Assembly (NCBI GenBank): GCA_035628505.1
Contig: DASPJR010000057.1
Location: 1 to 22,434, forward strand
DNA length: 22,434 bases
From: DASPJR01 sp035628505
Lineage (GTDB): Bacteria > Planctomycetota > SZUA-567 > H5-PLA8
Reading direction: 5' to 3'
In this document: positions 8,401 to 15,700 of the stretch, piece after piece
Layout: each line of letters begins with the position of its first letter
How positions within the stretch are numbered: position 1 is the stretch's first letter
Program-made: the position numbers and the translations under genes
The notes under the pieces: model-generated
What the model saw: only the letters and a program-made list of their open reading frames with translations
What the model was told of the DNA's origin: nothing
The model's database searches: none

Positions 8401-8861
8401 TTCAGGATCATGTCCACTTCAACGCTTGAACCCAGTGGCAGCGCCGCCATGCCGACTGCCGTGCGCGCATGCAGGCCTTTTTCGCCGAAGAGATCGACCA
8501 GGAGCTGCGAAGCCCCGTTGATGACCAGGTGCTGCTCCGTGTAGTCCAGGTCGCAGTTGACATAGCCCATCACGCGTAGAATCCGATCCACCTTGTCGAG
8601 CGTTCCAACCGCGTTGCGGACGTTGCGCAGCATGTTGGCCACGCACAGCGCAGCGCCTTTTTGCGCAGCCGCGAGCCCCACCTGCGACGGCACTTTGCCT
8701 TTCAGCGTCAGCACGTCGCCGTCAAAGGGCACAGATCCGGCGCAATATACCGTCGTGCCATCGATCACCACGGGCTGATAGATTGCGCCGACTTTCGGCA
8801 CACGATCGAGCGGGTAGCCGAGTTCCTGAAGTTTCTGATCAATCTTTCCAAGCTGAGCCAT
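8388..8861 (-). CDS. RidA/YjgF-superfamily enamine/imine deaminase-like protein
   Basis: This 157-residue protein belongs to the longer YjgF-like subgroup (about 150 residues, PF14588 type) and not to classical 130-residue RidA. Visible hallmarks are VYCAGSVPFDG (about 38-48), INGASQLLVDLFGE (about 113-126) and HARTAVGMAALPLG (about 130-143), which contains the conserved Arg of the RidA active site followed by the Val and Leu-Pro pattern. The start at 8861 is chosen because AGGAG sits 5 nt upstream and homology begins there; the frame extends upstream only through a common intergenic repeat. RidA proteins hydrolyse reactive 2-aminoacrylate made by PLP-dependent Ser/Thr dehydratases, which fits the dehydratase-like enzyme encoded two genes upstream. 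Subgroup activity may differ. Confidence 0.88.
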   Translation of the reverse strand: MAQLGKIDQKLQELGYPLDRVPKVGAIYQPVVIDGTTVYCAGSVPFDGDVLTLKGKVPSQVGLAAAQKGAALCVANMLRNVRNAVGTLDKVDRILRVMGYVNCDLDYTEQHLVINGASQLLVDLFGEKGLHARTAVGMAALPLGSSVEVDMILKLKS

Positions 8862-8876
8862 ACATTCTCCTGAAGT

Positions 8877-8908
8877 TTTTCTCTGCGTCTCCGCGCCTCT
8901 GCGGTGAA
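8877..8908. repeat. Widespread intergenic repeat (TCTGCG-TCTCCGCG-CCTCTGCGG type)
   Basis: The spacer between the dipeptidase and RidA genes contains CTCTGCGTCTCCGCGCCTC followed by TGCGGTGAA. I recognise this as a short dispersed motif found in intergenic regions of many unrelated bacterial genomes; its false translations read like HRRGAETQR or SPRLCGE. It extends the RidA frame upstream spuriously. Function is unknown. Confidence 0.55.
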
Positions 8909-8910
8909 GT

Positions 8911-9993
8911 TCACTTCGGCAGCGCTTCACCGAAGAAGCGCAGCCAGTTTCCATGGAAGATAGCATCGATGTCCGCGTCACTGTATCCGCGTTCTGACAG
9001 AATGTTGCTTAGTTTCTGCAGATCTGAAATCGTGTCGAGGTCACGCGGGCACTGCTCGGTCCCAAAACCGCCGTCCAGGTCGCTGCCAATAGCCGAGTGG
9101 CGCGTGTTTCCGGCGATCTGGCAAACGTGGTCGATGTGATCGGCGACGGACGTGAGCGGCAGCACCGACGGACTGGTCTGCCCGCGCACCCAGCCGGGAT
9201 AGAGCATCCACGCGTCCAGCGCGACGCCGATGACTGCATCGCGCTGAATGAGCAGCTTGATCTGTTCATCGCTCAGCTGCCGGTCGTTCGGAACCAGCGT
9301 GCGGCAATTGTGATGACTCGCGAGAATGCGTCCGGAGAAAACATCCAGCGCCTGGAAGAAACTGGTGTCGCAGAGATGCGTGACGTCGACGATCATCCCG
9401 ACCCGCTGGAACTCGCGCAGGAGCTCGACGCCAGCCGGACTCAGCGGACCTTCGACATGTGTGCCGTATGCGTATTGGCCGCGCCCGTAATGAGCCGGTC
9501 CGACGGCGCGCAGGCCCAGGTTCCACCAGTAGTCGACCTGACGCGGCGAGACGATCGGATCTGCGCCTTCCATGCTCAGGATATAGCCCAGCGGCAGCGA
9601 CTCGCCGGCTGCGTAGCTTTTCCAGAATGCACGGAGCTCGCCAGCTGTGCGGATCTGGCGCATGTGGCCCTGTTCTTCCATCAGCCGGTAATAGGCCAGC
9701 TGGCCATGCGCCTGCGCGTAGGCAATGGACTGCGCTGAAAAATCAAGATCCGTTCGTTTGTACGCCGTTTTCTTAGGCTGATCCGGGCCGGCGCGCACCA
9801 GAAGAGTCGCCAGGCACACGGCAACGCCGGCTTTTTTCAGTTCCGGCAGCGTCAGCGTGTTCTTGCCACGGGCGGGCTCGTCAGTCATGCCCTGTTCCTG
9901 CGCGCGAATCTCCGCGACGCTCCGCGTGAGATCGCGATTGAACGAGGCTGCGCACCAACCCAGGTCCAGATGTGCGTCGAAAATCAGGCGCAT
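8911..9993 (-). CDS. M19 (renal/membrane-type) dipeptidase
   Basis: This 360-residue metallopeptidase starts at MRLIFDAHLD (ATG at 9993), preceded by GAGGAAA; an upstream extension to 10098 would overlap the neighbouring gene and has no homology. Family metal ligands and catalytic positions are all visible: H8-x-D10, the Glu in SMEGAD, the His in DVTHLCD, the His in ASHHN, and the Asp in IGSDLDGG. It has no signal peptide, so it is probably cytoplasmic. M19 enzymes hydrolyse dipeptides and accept D-residues at the C-terminal position. The gene lies 8 bp after the D-serine dehydratase-like gene, so the two are co-transcribed and probably coupled: the dipeptidase could release the D-amino acid used by that enzyme. 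Confidence 0.9.
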   Translation of the reverse strand: MRLIFDAHLDLGWCAASFNRDLTRSVAEIRAQEQGMTDEPARGKNTLTLPELKKAGVAVCLATLLVRAGPDQPKKTAYKRTDLDFSAQSIAYAQAHGQLAYYRLMEEQGHMRQIRTAGELRAFWKSYAAGESLPLGYILSMEGADPIVSPRQVDYWWNLGLRAVGPAHYGRGQYAYGTHVEGPLSPAGVELLREFQRVGMIVDVTHLCDTSFFQALDVFSGRILASHHNCRTLVPNDRQLSDEQIKLLIQRDAVIGVALDAWMLYPGWVRGQTSPSVLPLTSVADHIDHVCQIAGNTRHSAIGSDLDGGFGTEQCPRDLDTISDLQKLSNILSERGYSDADIDAIFHGNWLRFFGEALPK

Positions 9994-10001
9994 GGCTTTC
10001 C

Positions 10002-11111
10002 TCAAACCAGTTTCCCGCGAGCATCCACTTTCAAAGGCTGTATGGATCCGTCTTTCTCTCTCACCCAGGCGCTGTCCTGCAGGTTGACGCACGGGCAAAT
10101 GTGATTGGGAATCACCGAAACGCGTTCGCCGATCCGCGGCCTGCGCTCGCAGGCACTCACGTCCACTTGCGCATGCTCCTCGGTGAGCTTCACGATTTTT
10201 GCCTTGGGATATTCGAGAATAAAACCGTGCCCTGATTCCGGCGCTGGCCCGCAGCGGTCGCTGGTGAACGTCTTTGTGCCGCCGTCGAGAACAATCTGAT
10301 TGGGAACGGCATCACTGACGACCGTACACACCAGGCGAGCGGCACACTCTTCGAGCGCGGCGGAGCCGCCGTGCACGCAATTCATGTCATTGAATATGTA
10401 TGTGCCGGGGCGAATCTCCGTCTGGCTGGGAACCAGATGCGAGCGCAGCAAGGTCGGCGTCGAGCCGCCGGAGACGATGCTGCAGTTGAGGCCGCTCTTT
10501 TTGAACAGGCTGATTGTTTCAGCCACTAGCGCTTCGACGGAGGCAAGCGCGGCTGCTTGCGTCGCGGCCGGGCCGCTGATGTGGCCGGGATAGAACATGA
10601 TTCCGTCCAGCCGGAGGCCGCGCTGGGTTGAGACTGCCTGGCCCAGTTCCAGAGCTTCACGCGGCGATTGAACGCCCGTGCGGTGCATGCCTGCATCGAT
10701 GTCGATGAGGATGCCTATGGTGGAGCCAGCGTTACAAGCGCTGGCGGCGAGCGCCTGCGCGGCAGCGGCCGAATCAATTGCCACTCGAACAGAAATCTTC
10801 TGCGCCATGCGCGCCAGCTCGCGGCATCGATGTGAATCGACTGCCGGGTAGGCCACGAGAATATCGTTCGCAGCCTCCGCCATCACCGCCGCTTCACCTG
10901 CTTTGGCGACGGTAAGCCCGCACGCGCCGGCTTCCATCTGCAGCCGTGCGAGGCGAAGCGACTTATGCGTTTTTGTGTGCGGGCGGACTTTCAGCCGGTG
11001 TTGCGCAGCATACTTCGCCAGCCCCTGGAGATTGCGCTCGACCACCGCCGCATCGATGACCAGGCACGGAGTGGCAAGAGTGGCTAAAGTGTCATCGCCT
11101 GTCTGGCTCAT
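10002..11111 (-). CDS. D-serine dehydratase / D-threonine aldolase family PLP enzyme
   Basis: This 369-residue protein has the fold-type III (alanine racemase-like) N-terminal barrel. It starts TPCLVID (14-20), then RPHTKTHKS (43-51), where K47 should hold PLP. GSTPT and the C-terminal metal motif PNHICP (H337-x-C339) follow. The family divides at this site: characterised D-serine dehydratases use His and Cys for zinc, whereas characterised D-threonine aldolases use His and Asp. His-x-Cys here favours dehydration of D-serine (or D-threonine) to the 2-enamine, though many unstudied members share it. The ATG at 11111 has GGAAG upstream. It is the first clear gene of the operon with the M19 dipeptidase, RidA and MFS genes, which supports a D-amino-acid catabolic role. 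No signal peptide is present, so it should be cytoplasmic. Confidence 0.88.
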   Translation of the reverse strand: MSQTGDDTLATLATPCLVIDAAVVERNLQGLAKYAAQHRLKVRPHTKTHKSLRLARLQMEAGACGLTVAKAGEAAVMAEAANDILVAYPAVDSHRCRELARMAQKISVRVAIDSAAAAQALAASACNAGSTIGILIDIDAGMHRTGVQSPREALELGQAVSTQRGLRLDGIMFYPGHISGPAATQAAALASVEALVAETISLFKKSGLNCSIVSGGSTPTLLRSHLVPSQTEIRPGTYIFNDMNCVHGGSAALEECAARLVCTVVSDAVPNQIVLDGGTKTFTSDRCGPAPESGHGFILEYPKAKIVKLTEEHAQVDVSACERRPRIGERVSVIPNHICPCVNLQDSAWVREKDGSIQPLKVDARGKLV

Positions 11112-11211
11112 AGAACTTCCGCACGTATGGCCTGAGCTGAGTTAAAGACCATTGATTCTGTTTAAGATATAGCAGCACAACTCCGTGTTTTACCCCAATT
11201 TGTTTTTTCAT
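11092..11211 (-). CDS. Possible 39-residue leader ORF overlapping the D-serine dehydratase-like gene
   Basis: An ATG at 11211 opens a 39-codon frame beginning MKKQIGVKHG and ending FYEPDRR. Its TGA lies 20 bases inside the dehydratase-like gene, in another frame. The overlap would suit translational coupling. Only a weak GGA lies close upstream; a stronger GGAG is about 22 nt away. The region is AT-rich and must also hold the operon promoter, so this may be a chance ORF. I do not recognise the peptide. Confidence 0.25.
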   Translation of the reverse strand: MKKQIGVKHGVVLLYLKQNQWSLTQLRPYVRKFYEPDRR

Positions 11212-11306
11212 TTTTCCAACGCCGGTGCCCAGTTCTCCTGATATAGAGCGCAGTTACGCGAACTTGGAGGCGGAAGAAAAGACCGGAATTGTCGCACGGC
11301 GATGAT

Positions 11307-12575
11307 TTAAGGCGCCACCGCGCGAATCCGGATGCTCTTGATGTCGAACTCGGCGGGGTCGTCGTTGTAGATGTAGAACTTGCCAGGCGAGCCATCCGAA
11401 AGAAAGAAGTAGCTTACGGTCGCCCATTCCTGGTCGCGGACATTGGTCCACTGCTGCGTACTCGAATCCTGGAAACTTATGACCGCATGGCGCCGCAGAC
11501 CCTTGTTGACGCGCAACACTGCTTCAAAGACATACGCTCCGCCTTTGCTGAACGCTGATTCGACGCAGACACCGCCGCCCTCAGTGTTTGTCCGAAAGAA
11601 TTTTTCACCACCGGATTCGACCACCCCTGCCGAGGCAATTTTCCCGAAGATACGCTGAGGCAGTTCGGTGCAGGGCAGGTCGAGCAGGACACTGGCGCTC
11701 GAGGCACTCAGTTGAGGCGAACGCGTCAGCGGAGCACTAAGGCTGCTGCGCCAAAAATAAACGTGCGCCGCGCCGACTCGATGCTTTTCGACCAGAAATT
11801 TCCTGCGCAGTGGGTTTTTCAGCAGGTAGTCAGACACGTTATCACGCAGTTCGCCATCCATCTCAATCCTGGTGAAAAGCTGGCTCAGCGGCTGAATGTA
11901 GTACTCATGGTAGCCCGCCTTTGGCTCGAAAGGAGAAAACTGTGCCTTCGGGCCCAGCGCCTGAACTTCAGCTGCGGAAAGCAGGCGATCGTCCGGTCCC
12001 TTGAAAACTCCGACAAACGAGCTGTCCACGACGGCCCATCGATCTTCTTCTGCAAGATAGATCTGCGAGGAGACGTGCGTATCGTATGTACCATCGTTCG
12101 CACGACAGTTTATCACTTCGCTCCAGATCCCGTTAAGCGACATGATACCGTTGAATGCTAGGGCAAGGTCGTTACAGAGCACCGGCGTTCTTCCCAGCAC
12201 CTTGAACGCCGACAATTCGTAAGGTGTCAGCAGATCACTGAACCCTAGATTTGCCTGAGAACGCAACGCGAGGCTTACGCGGCGGGCGAAATCGAGCGTC
12301 TTTTCACCGGGTTGCCGGGTGATCTGCGCCTTATAGGGCTGTTCAAAAAGCTTGCTGCCAAAAGGTACGCTGTAGGACATCGTCTTTCGCTGGGCAGGGA
12401 TGGGTAGGCTCGGATCCGAGCTGGGCAGAATCATTACGTCCACCGGCCAGCCCAGCTTCGCCAGGAGCTCCTCACGAGTCAGCTCTTTGTCAGAGACGAG
12501 GTAATTTGTTGATGACACTTCCTGCGCATTCGCGCAGGCGGCGATAAGACAGACTAAGAAAGGCAGAACTCTCAT
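11307..12575 (-). CDS. Secreted transglutaminase-like protein with C-terminal beta domain
   Basis: This 422-residue protein starts at MRVLPFLV, with GGGAAAG 5 nt upstream; an alternative ATG 7 codons earlier (12596) has a poorer site. A signal peptide covers about 1-18 (ending CANA). A transglutaminase-like core carries a plausible Cys-His-Asp triad: C134 in PVLCNDLA, H167 in DTHVSSQIYL, and D184 in RWAVVDSSF. The last about 120 residues look like a beta-sandwich (FRTNTEGGG, FEAVLRVNKG, FYIYNDDP) that could bind carbohydrate or protein. It probably acts in the periplasm or outside as a protease, amidase or cross-linker; the sequence does not decide which. It is followed by a 195-bp spacer and preceded by the terminator of the DUF4175-like gene, so it is likely transcribed alone. 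Confidence 0.72.
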   Translation of the reverse strand: MRVLPFLVCLIAACANAQEVSSTNYLVSDKELTREELLAKLGWPVDVMILPSSDPSLPIPAQRKTMSYSVPFGSKLFEQPYKAQITRQPGEKTLDFARRVSLALRSQANLGFSDLLTPYELSAFKVLGRTPVLCNDLALAFNGIMSLNGIWSEVINCRANDGTYDTHVSSQIYLAEEDRWAVVDSSFVGVFKGPDDRLLSAAEVQALGPKAQFSPFEPKAGYHEYYIQPLSQLFTRIEMDGELRDNVSDYLLKNPLRRKFLVEKHRVGAAHVYFWRSSLSAPLTRSPQLSASSASVLLDLPCTELPQRIFGKIASAGVVESGGEKFFRTNTEGGGVCVESAFSKGGAYVFEAVLRVNKGLRRHAVISFQDSSTQQWTNVRDQEWATVSYFFLSDGSPGKFYIYNDDPAEFDIKSIRIRAVAP

Positions 12576-12604
12576 TATCTTTCCCAAATGGCGCATGATT
12601 TCTT

Positions 12605-12632
12605 AACGTACTGGCAAAATAACAGATGTAAA
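12605..12632 (-). promoter_or_regulatory. Possible sigma-70-type promoter for the transglutaminase-like gene
   Basis: On the minus strand TTTACA (12632-12627) resembles a -35 box, followed after 16 nt by TACGTT (12610-12605), a poor -10 match. It lies in the AT-rich spacer just downstream of the terminator, about 30 bp before the chosen start. The weak -10 keeps confidence low. Confidence 0.22.
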
Positions 12633-12658
12633 CGATTCAGGCTCAGCCTTTTAAAAAT

Positions 12659-12689
12659 AAAAATGCGCACAGAGGCTGTGCGCATTTTT
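12659..12689 (-). terminator. Rho-independent terminator (perfect 14-bp stem)
   Basis: AAAAATGCGCACAG (12659-12672) and CTGTGCGCATTTTT (12676-12689) are perfect reverse complements with a 3-nt loop. On the minus strand the hairpin starts 22 bp after the DUF4175-like stop codon and runs into a T-rich tail, ideal for ending that transcript. It is symmetrical, so it could also stop plus-strand transcription. Confidence 0.9.
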
Positions 12690-12710
12690 GCTTGATCCCG
12701 CGTAGCACAG

Positions 12711-15700
12711 TTACTTGTCTTCGTCTTTTTCCTCAGGCCCGATGGGCGGGGCGGCGCCGCCGCCACTCAGTTCGTCGGCGATGCGCTTGGTCACACGCGC
12801 GATCTCGCCTTCTTTCACTGCCGCGCGGCGCAGACGGTCTTTCTGATCCTTTGTCAGCTCCTTCCTGGAATCCTTGGCTTTGCTGACTTCCTCGTCGATC
12901 TTCTTTGTCTGTCCGTTCACGTTGCGCTGCATAATGCGCAGCATCTTCAGCTCGGCCAATGGCGGAACCAGCGGCTGTTTGCCGCCGCCACCACCGCCAC
13001 CACCGCCGCCCTGTTGCGGATTCTGGCGTTCCTTCCGCAGCGCTTCGATGAGATCGCCGAGATTGCGAATGACGTCTTCCTGCATCTCCTGCGTCAGCAC
13101 GCCGCTCTCTTCCTTGTCCAGCCGCGCGGCGGCTTCGGCCATGTCGTTGCTCGCACCCTGCATCACGTACTGGAAGACCGGCGCCTCCTCGAGCTTTTTC
13201 ACAACTTGCTTACCGGCGTCGGCGAGCTTCTGCTGGTCTTCAAAGACCTGCTTGACCATACCCTTGGCGCGCCGCGGAAGTTTCTCGTCCGGACCGGGGC
13301 GCTGCTTTTCGACGTCCTGCGTCTTTCCGAGCAGGTCCTTCTGAACCGTGAGCATCTTTTTGAGCTCCTGCTCGATCTGGAAAAGCTGCTCGTTCTTGTT
13401 CTGCTGCTGCATCTGCTGCTGGAACTGCTCCAGGTTTTCCAGCGCATCCTGCAGGTCCTGCTCGGCTTCCTCTTCGCTGCTCTTTGCACCGCTCTGGTTT
13501 CCCTGGCCCATCTGCGATGATGCCGCGGACTGGTTCTTACTGGCGCTCTGGTTTGCCTGAGACGCCTTTTCCGCATTCTTGTTGCCGGTCTTGTCGCGGA
13601 ACTGGTCCAGCTTCTTCTGCAGCTTGAGCACTTCATCACGCAGCGCATTCTGCGGCTGCTTCAAGCGGTCCAGCACGCTTGGCGCGCGCGGGTCCTGCTC
13701 CTTTGCGGCCTTTGCAGCGAGATCATCGAGCGCCTTCAGGGCCTTGTCGAGCTCGCTGATGGCGTTCTCCTGTTCCTTGGCCGCCTCCTTATTATCCGGA
13801 TTGCCCTGCTTGCCGTCAGGGCCCGCGTTATCGCCGCTCATGCTGTTCTGCGCGTTCTGCATGCTGTTGGACGCATTCTTGATATTCTCGCCAGGCTTCG
13901 AATCCTTCTTCTCCATCGGAAGCTGGTCTTCGATGCCCTTCACGTCCGTGGCAAGCTTGCGCGCCTTGTCCTTCAGTTCTTTCTGCATGCGCTCGAGACG
14001 TCTGCCGGGCTCTTTGAGCTCCTCGACCTTGCGCCGCAGGTCGCCCATCTTTTCCTTGGCTTCTTCCAGCGCATCGATGGCTTTCGATTCGTTTTTCGTC
14101 GCGCCGGCTGGGTTGGGTTTGCTGAGATCTTTCGTTGCATCGCTCATGTTGTTCGCAGCTTCGCCAATCTTTCCCGCGGCTCCAGCCGGATCGGCGGGCC
14201 TGGGTTGATCGCCTGACGCGGCCGCATGAGCATTCTCGATCTCTTTGGCCAGATTCTCGATCTGCGTCTGCAACGCCTTGGCCTTGTTCTGAATTTCCGT
14301 CTGCTGCGCGCCGACTTTGTCGTGATCTGATTTCTTGTCTTTCGACAGCTCTTCAGAAGTGCCCTGCAGGATTTCGCGCGCTTTTTTGATCTTGTCGGCC
14401 GCACTGATCTGCATAGCGGAAGCTTTGCCGGTGTTCACGCGATTGCCCGACGGTGCGCCTTGGCGAATGACATCCGCAGCATCGGACATGTCCTTGCTGC
14501 TGCCCTCGAGTTCCGGCAGCGCCCGGGCGGCATCCTTTCCTGCAGGGGCGAGCTTCTTGTCTTTCTCAACCTGCTCCGGCGTGTTGCCGGCGCGGATGAG
14601 GTTGGCGATGCGATTGGCGATTTCGTCAAGCTTGCCCCGCGTGTCGGCCTGGCGATTGGCAATATCGATCGCCGTCTCTTCAAAGCGCTTGTGTTCGAAA
14701 CCCAGCGCCTTCAGCAGCACTTCTTCGGTGCGGATGAGCTTATCGATTGCGTCCAGTGACGCCGCGAAGGATTCCTTGCCCTTTGCGTCGCCGAGCAGTT
14801 CCGCAGCTTTCTTCATTTCTTCCGGCGCATGCAGCCCCAGCGATGCAGCCTGGGTCAATGCGCGGACGACCGGCTGCAGCACGGTCATGCGCGGGGAGTC
14901 CTTGGCTACGCCTTTTGTGAGCTCCTCGGCGACGCCGTTGAGTCCGCCGAGCGTCGTGATCGTTTCTGTGCGCAACTTGGACTGGCCGTCCTGCAGCGCT
15001 TTGAGCGCTTCGGCGGCCTTGGCCTGGTCGGGCGCCGAGTTGGCCATCGTGATCTTGCTTTCGATGTCCTTTTGCGCAGTGCGGAGCTTCTTCACCTTCT
15101 CAAACTGTTCACGCAGTGCCTTCTCAGCTTTTGGATCTGCAAGCTCGTTGCTTTCCTTTGCCAGCGCGCGTTCCTGCATTTCAATTTCTTCGAGTTCATG
15201 CAGTGAGCGCGCAATTTCGCGTTCAGCCGGGCTGAGCTGGTCGACGGTGTCCTTGAAGATCTTGTTCTGCTGCTTGATGACGTCGTCGAGTTCTTTCGCT
15301 GCGCTGGCAAGCTGCTGTTCCAGGCCAGCCGCCTTCGGATCGGACTGGTTCTGGAACTTCTGCGTCTCATCTTTGAGCTTGCTCTGTTTTTCGCGCAGGT
15401 CCTGAAGCTGCTGCTTGGCCTGTGCGATATTCTGTTCGAGCGTCTTCTTGTCCTGGATGTTGTCGGTCTTCTTGATCAGGTCGCGCTGCTGATCGAGGAT
15501 CTTCTTCATGTCGCGCGAAGCCTGCTCGATGTCCTTCATCATTTCCTTGTCGACATCGCGGCGGCGGCTGAGCACCGTAATAATGCGCTCCAGCCCCCCT
15601 TCGGCATTCTTCTGCTTGGCGCCTGCCGTGCCGAACGAGAACGTTTCGCGGATGTCGTTCTGTGCCGCGCGCATCTTGTCTTCGATGCCAGGGTAGGGAT

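Noticed and set aside
8862..8981. 40-codon upstream extension of the RidA gene
   Set aside because: It consists of the common intergenic repeat read in frame, and overlaps the end of the dipeptidase gene; the ATG at 8861 has AGGAG at good spacing.
9994..10098. 35-codon upstream extension of the M19 dipeptidase
   Set aside because: It overlaps the end of the preceding gene and lacks homology; GAGGAAA precedes the ATG at 9993, where the HxD motif region begins.
12966..13025. GC-rich triplet tract, considered as a possible simple-sequence phase-variation repeat
   Set aside because: It encodes ten in-frame glycines with mixed GGC and GGT codons. Slippage by triplets would not shift the frame, and the tract is typical of this protein type.
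14335..15405. 356-codon Ser-rich open frame on the plus strand
   Set aside because: It is antisense to the Lys/Glu-rich coiled coil of the DUF4175-like gene, whose codons read as Ser, Leu and Phe on the other strand.
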